Translations under genes and position numbers: made by a program
The notes under the pieces: model-generated
Told to the model about the DNA's origin: nothing
What the model saw: the letters and a program-made list of their open reading frames with translations, nothing else
The model's database searches: none
Shown: piece after piece, positions 59,836 through 64,000 of the stretch
How the letters are laid out: every line of letters starts with the position of its first letter
How positions within the stretch are numbered: the first letter of the stretch is position 1
Assembly (NCBI RefSeq): GCF_042453785.1
Contig: NC_091661.1
Span: forward strand, 30,371,501-30,435,500
Source: Malus domestica
Taxonomy: Eukaryota > Streptophyta > Magnoliopsida > Rosales > Rosaceae
Length of the DNA: 64,000 nucleotides
Direction of reading: 5' to 3'

Positions 59836-60662
59836 TTAATTTCCTGAAATTAACAATGTTTCAACAGATATTAGTTAAGTGGCTCATTCTTTCTTAAAAA
59901 AGGAGAAAATATGAGACTGATGAAAAAATTAAGTGAAGAAAAAAGTAACATACCTATGGATCTTTTGCAATGGATAACTGCCTCATAGATTGAGCTCTCA
60001 GAATCACATGACATCCGCCAATCATCGGCAGAATATGCTACACTTATTCTTGGAGATTGACTAATTTCCGATGAACGCACCCTGCAGTTCTTTACCGAAT
60101 GGCTTCTTTTATCAAGATTTCCACCTTTAGGATTTGCTTTGTGTTGATGGTTGTGATCACCTCTGATCCTTTTGTACAAGGGCCTAAGAAAATTCAAGTA
60201 CTTCTCGAATATTCTTCGCGACAATCTTCTACACCTCCTCAATGATTTAGAGCAATCTCTAGAATTATGATTACCGGTTGGAGCAGCATCTTTTTGTAAA
60301 TGGGAAGGGAGTGGACTGGAATTTGAGGCCTCATCACGATGATATGCCTCCATCTTCATTAAGGACTCAACAGAAAGAGGCAAAACATAGCCGTTGGAAA
60401 TGAGCTCATCCGCATGAACAAGGGTAGTGAGAGGAGATTGTGAAATGGCAGCAGGGAAGTCAAATTTGAAATCCTGCTGGGAATTCATAAAGAACCTCTG
60501 AGAGGGCGGCATTGTTGGGTCCATCTCGATGAAGGAAGCTTCATCGTACGCATCAAGCGAGGTTCTGACAGAGTTGTCAAGGCTCTCCAGAGAAGCTGGT
60601 TTAAGGTTTACTAACCAACTATATGAAAAGCTTTCAATGGAAAGAGGCTGGGATGCTTCCAT
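59836..60662 (-). CDS. MAKR6: Membrane-associated kinase regulator, MAKR6 type
   Basis: Exon 1 (60662-59954) codes 236 residues. It starts MEASQPLSIESFSYSWLVNL, typical of the MAKR3/MAKR6 branch, and carries a basic cluster with RRLSRRIFEKYLNFLRPLYK (about 145-164) and the C-terminal kinase-contact block YEAVIHCKRSI (226-236). A GT donor follows with phase 1, as in the MAKR2/5-type gene of this window. The nearest good acceptor (TTTCAG at 59844) gives a coding remnant of only eight bases (59843-59836): Gly-Asn-stop, for 238 residues. Without splicing the frame would add 27 hydrophobic residues. An upstream in-frame ATG at 60740 exists, but the family start is the internal one. Role by family: a plasma-membrane-tethered regulator of receptor kinase signalling. 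The short last exon is the weak part of the model. Confidence 0.85.
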
Positions 60663-60769
60663 GGCTTTCAAACTTGTATGAGAAAGATATGAACATACAA
60701 ACAGGCTGGAAAATTTGCTAATTTCTAGCAGATCAGGCACTCTTGCATGTGGAACATATCTCCTGCTCC

Positions 60770-60791
60770 ATATATATATATATATATATAC
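60770..60791. promoter_or_regulatory. AT run in the MAKR6-like promoter
   Basis: About 11 AT units roughly 110 bases upstream of the chosen start codon. It could serve as the TATA region for this minus-strand gene; CT-rich sequence lies next to it (60795-60830). By position only. Confidence 0.4.
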
Positions 60792-60959
60792 CTTAATATC
60801 CTCCCTCTCTTCTCTCCTTCTCCTCTCTCCAACAGTTGTGTATGTGGTTGTCGGGCAAGAGATACTGAGTTTTGATAATTTAGAAAAAGAGAAAAGGAGG
60901 AAAGAAACAGAGAAATGTGAGCCCCCACAAGCATCTATAATGTTGTGTCTGCATCAGTA

Positions 60960-62990
60960 GTTAACCCCACTTTTCCTTTTAATTCTTCTTGAAAGTTCAC
61001 AAAGATGATGTTTTATTTTTACATTTTCAGTTTGCTTTCAAATGAAAAAAAAAAAAAATTAAAACAGGTTCATGCATGCTCTATTAATTAATAAGCCGGA
61101 TTTGACTAAGAGCTTAATCAAAATAAGTTCCTAAATGTAGAAGTACACACAGATATTAGTGTATAAGGCAAGCAGATTCATGCACGTCTGTACAAGCTCC
61201 ATTATTTATCCAATTCCAACCTATATTCTCTCACAAGTATATCATTATCTTTTAATGTATTATTATTAATAGAGAAAGTGAATGGTTCGAAACTATTACA
61301 ATAATTTAAGGAATGAGGACGTTTCGAACTAAAGACGGGTGAATAGAAACTTAACATTCTATCCACTAAGATATTGGACCTTATACAACATTACCTGTAT
61401 TATATGTATTCGAGAAAATGTTAGTTGAATTTGTTTAGAAAGATGTCATTGTCTAATTGTTATGTTTTTTTTTTTATCGAGATTTGGTGTTACATTGTGT
61501 TTATCAAAAAGTTTGGGAAGGGTTTAGACCAGTTTTGAGAGGATGGTTTCAACATAAGATGTTCACTTGCGAACTACCTCAGCACAAACCTCAGCCTAAA
61601 CAATGTATAATACTATTCTATTATGTCGCAATCATTATATGCTGTATGCAACTATAGTGTGTTCCGACTTCTGAATAGTTATCAATGTCGCAAAGATGTA
61701 ATTAGGTTCTAGAAGGGGCAGACCTGTTATTAGCAAGTATTCTGGGGAGGTTTTATCATACAACTAATCAAGAATTTTTATTTTTTTATTTTTATCTCTC
61801 TTATTATGTGATCACGTATTTAGCGTTATAAAAATGTATGATAAATCTCTTGTTACACCCATTAATCTTTGCGTTTTGCGTGCCGGGTAAATCAACACAA
61901 ATTTAGGAGGGAAAAGGGAAACGTTTATTAGTGCTTTAAGCCTATGCATACAGACAGCAGATACATTGGACCATGAGCATGAGGAAAAGAGAAACCAGAA
62001 CCTGAGGTGTTTCCTTTGTTAGGTTTAATAGACCACACCTGGCTACTAAAGGGAAAAATGAAAGAGAAGAAAAGGATAGAAAAGTTCAAACATCATGATT
62101 ACCTATGACTTCTATAGATCACACGATTCAAAATTCATGCACAACTTAGAAAATTTCTTGTAAGTGTAGACGTAATCACATTGACTCATTGAGATGTGCA
62201 CCCTTCTATGTATTCGAGTTTCAATTCTCTACTAGGTGATGCTCCTTCCGCAATTTTTTTCAACAATTAAAACCGTTTATATTTTAATATATGATTCATT
62301 GATTATCCTTGTCGAAAATTAATTTAAAGACAACAGAATATTTTTAGATATCAGAACTGGCTAGGCAAGCATTCTCATGGTCCTCTAGTATATTACAATG
62401 CAAGGACAGCGAAGTGAAATCCTACACACAAATGGAAGGAATTAAAAGAAGACCATCGTCATAAACAGCTCAATTTTGTCCTTGAATCAGTAATATACAG
62501 ATGTATCGAAAATCTGTAGCAGAAAAGAAACAAGAAAATATCACAAAGCTTTCCTGGTGAGGAAATCTCAAGCTTTTTCATCCACTACTAAGCAGTATCT
62601 TCTCATGCTCAAATTAATTTTCAGAGAAATTTGCATCCTTTTAGTCCAAACTGAACCATTTAATAAAACAAATCGCTACAAGTAAAAGTAGACAGGGGTC
62701 CCCGGGGATGTCGGAGAAAGAACTCGACATGAACCCAGGATTTAGTGACAACCCAGAAAAGGAGAGTGATTTGAAACCAATTGGTCCCCCTCTTCTGTCC
62801 CCCTTTTAAGACAATAAGCAAATGCTAAAATTCCAAACATTCATAATATTATGGTATTTTGCTTCTGTGAGAATGCTCATCATCAATCATCAGTTAAAAT
62901 TTCTTTGGAAATTGGTTTAAATGATCATAATCAAATCCCAATTGATAGACTGGTCAAAATTAAATATCAACGATATATCAATCAAATATC
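60960..62990. other. Gene-free stretch
   Basis: AT-rich with short open frames. A stretch at 61320-61385, read on the minus strand as 'tcttagtggatagaatgtta' then 'tttagttcgaaacgtcc', resembles a tRNA-derived SINE head (A-box and B-box-like words). Nothing else was recognised. Confidence 0.4.
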
Positions 62991-62994
62991 AACA

Positions 62995-63230
62995 ATATAA
63001 CGGTTAAAGATTATTGACTTAACAATCAGATATCAATGACATACTTAAAAAGTTCATGCAAATTTGAAAATTGGTATTTTGGCCAATTTCCCAGACCTCT
63101 TTTTTTTTTGGAATCAACAACATAACGGTCAGAGATTATTGACTTAACAATCAGATATCAATGACATACTTAAAAAGTTAATGCAAATTTGAAAATTGGT
63201 ATTTTGGCCAATTTCCCAGACCTCTTTATA
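62995..63230. repeat. 108-bp near-identical direct repeat
   Basis: The unit 'acggttaaagattattgact', 'taacaatcagatatcaatga', 'catacttaaaaagtt', 'gaaaattggtattttggcca' and 'atttcccagacctcttt' occurs at about 63000-63105 and again at 63125-63228, separated by a T run. The copies differ at very few bases, so the duplication is recent. Confidence 0.9.
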
Positions 63231-63807
63231 ATAACAACATTTAGATCCCAAACGTACATAAATAAATCAACGTGCTTGTTTCTTCTTTGTATGCCGTTGA
63301 TTCCATACGCCACAGCACAAGAACATCCTATACTTTTGGTCCCACTAAATTGTACAGAAGGGATTAACCTAAAAATTTCACATCTGCTTAGTCAACCTCT
63401 AAGCCTTTTTATATGTTATAGTTTCCCTCAAATCCTGATTTGTTAAGTTCCCTCAGCCCTTGTTTCCTGTGTTGGACTCCAAATTTATTTCCAACATTTA
63501 AATTGCAACAGTAAAGATCAACGTTTGAACATGACATCGATTTGCAACAAAAAATGGGGCACAGGAACCCTAAACTTTTCAATCACACAGTATGAATTCC
63601 AATGCAATTACTTGCACCCCATATCACTTGTTAGTTGCCATGTCTGTGAATAAATTCTCTCCAGCTATAAGGAGCAAAGCTCACACACAGCGGCTGATGG
63701 AGGGCGGGATCGCATTCACTTGTTTTCAAGCCATCCTGGCAAGCACCTCCAAACTAAGGGTTTTCTAACTCATCTTTATGTGGGCCACTTGGTACGTATT
63801 ATAGTTT
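63231..63807. other. Gene-free stretch before the terminal MITE
   Basis: No open frame with a recognisable domain and no RNA gene. Confidence 0.4.
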
Positions 63808-64000
63808 GGAGGCAGATTCTCTGCCCTCCCACTTCCCATGCCCTCCTATTTTGTGTGATCACGGTTAAGCCACGTCAGCATTTTATATTATATTTTTTTA
63901 TAGAGATAATAAGACAAAAAAGAATAGTAATATAAAATATTGACGTGACTTAACCGTGACCACACAAACAGGAGGGTGGGAGGGCAGAGAATCTGCCTCC
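63808..64000. mobile_element. Foldback MITE family M1, copy 2
   Basis: Opens GGAGGCAGATTCTCTGCC and closes GGCAGAGAATCTGCCTCC, with mirrored inner words 'cacggttaagccacgtcagc' and 'gacgtgacttaaccgtgacc'. It is clearly the same family as 46395-46594. Its right end coincides with the end of the window, so the right target duplication cannot be seen; the nine bases on the left are TTATAGTTT. Confidence 0.85.

Overview
This window is nuclear DNA from a dicot plant. Its genes are split by short AT-rich GT-AG introns, its gene families are plant-specific (MAKR membrane-associated kinase regulators, SLAC1-type anion channels, LEA_2 proteins, plant reticulons), and the space between genes is full of MITEs, SINE-like copies, small LTR elements and microsatellites. 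The repeat style and protein sequences look most like Rosaceae (apple/pear group) to me; that is an inference from familiarity, not a search result.

Layout. 1-11 kb: an intronless LEA_2/NDR1-HIN1-like gene, a broken paralogue of it (internal stop, missing N-terminus), then repeats including a tandem SINE-like pair and a 213-bp tandem duplication. 11.7-12.9 kb (-): a three-exon MAKR2/MAKR5-like gene. 13-21 kb: no gene recognised; several inverted-repeat elements. 21.6-23.5 kb (+): a five-exon plant reticulon (RTNLB) whose family-typical start codon reads ACG. 24.7-26.5 kb (-): a six-exon F-box gene of the At5g52880 type. 28.0-32.6 kb (-): a sixteen-exon AAA ATPase of the At5g52882/At4g24860 type. 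33-48 kb: a 15-kb gene desert holding an LTR-like element of about 3 kb with an unusual tandem array of hairpins, an inverted SINE pair, and TIR elements with a nested foldback MITE. 48.5-55.2 kb (+): two tandem SLAH2/SLAH3-like S-type anion channel genes, separated by a small three-LTR TRIM-like element and a broken LINE RNase H fragment. 59.8-60.7 kb (-): a MAKR6-like gene with a very short last coding exon. 61-64 kb: repeats, ending in a second copy of the foldback MITE.

Genes together. From memory, MAKR5, the F-box gene, the AAA gene and MAKR6 sit close together on Arabidopsis chromosome 5 (At5g52870, At5g52880, At5g52882, At5g52900). The same set appears here in the same order, with a reticulon and the SLAH pair among them, so this is probably a conserved microsyntenic block. 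The genes are separate transcription units, not a pathway cluster. Coding models were built by reading splice sites by eye; every exon set keeps frame from start to stop. The most unusual signal is the array at about 40.96-41.65 kb, where a conserved loop is flanked by stems that change together from unit to unit.
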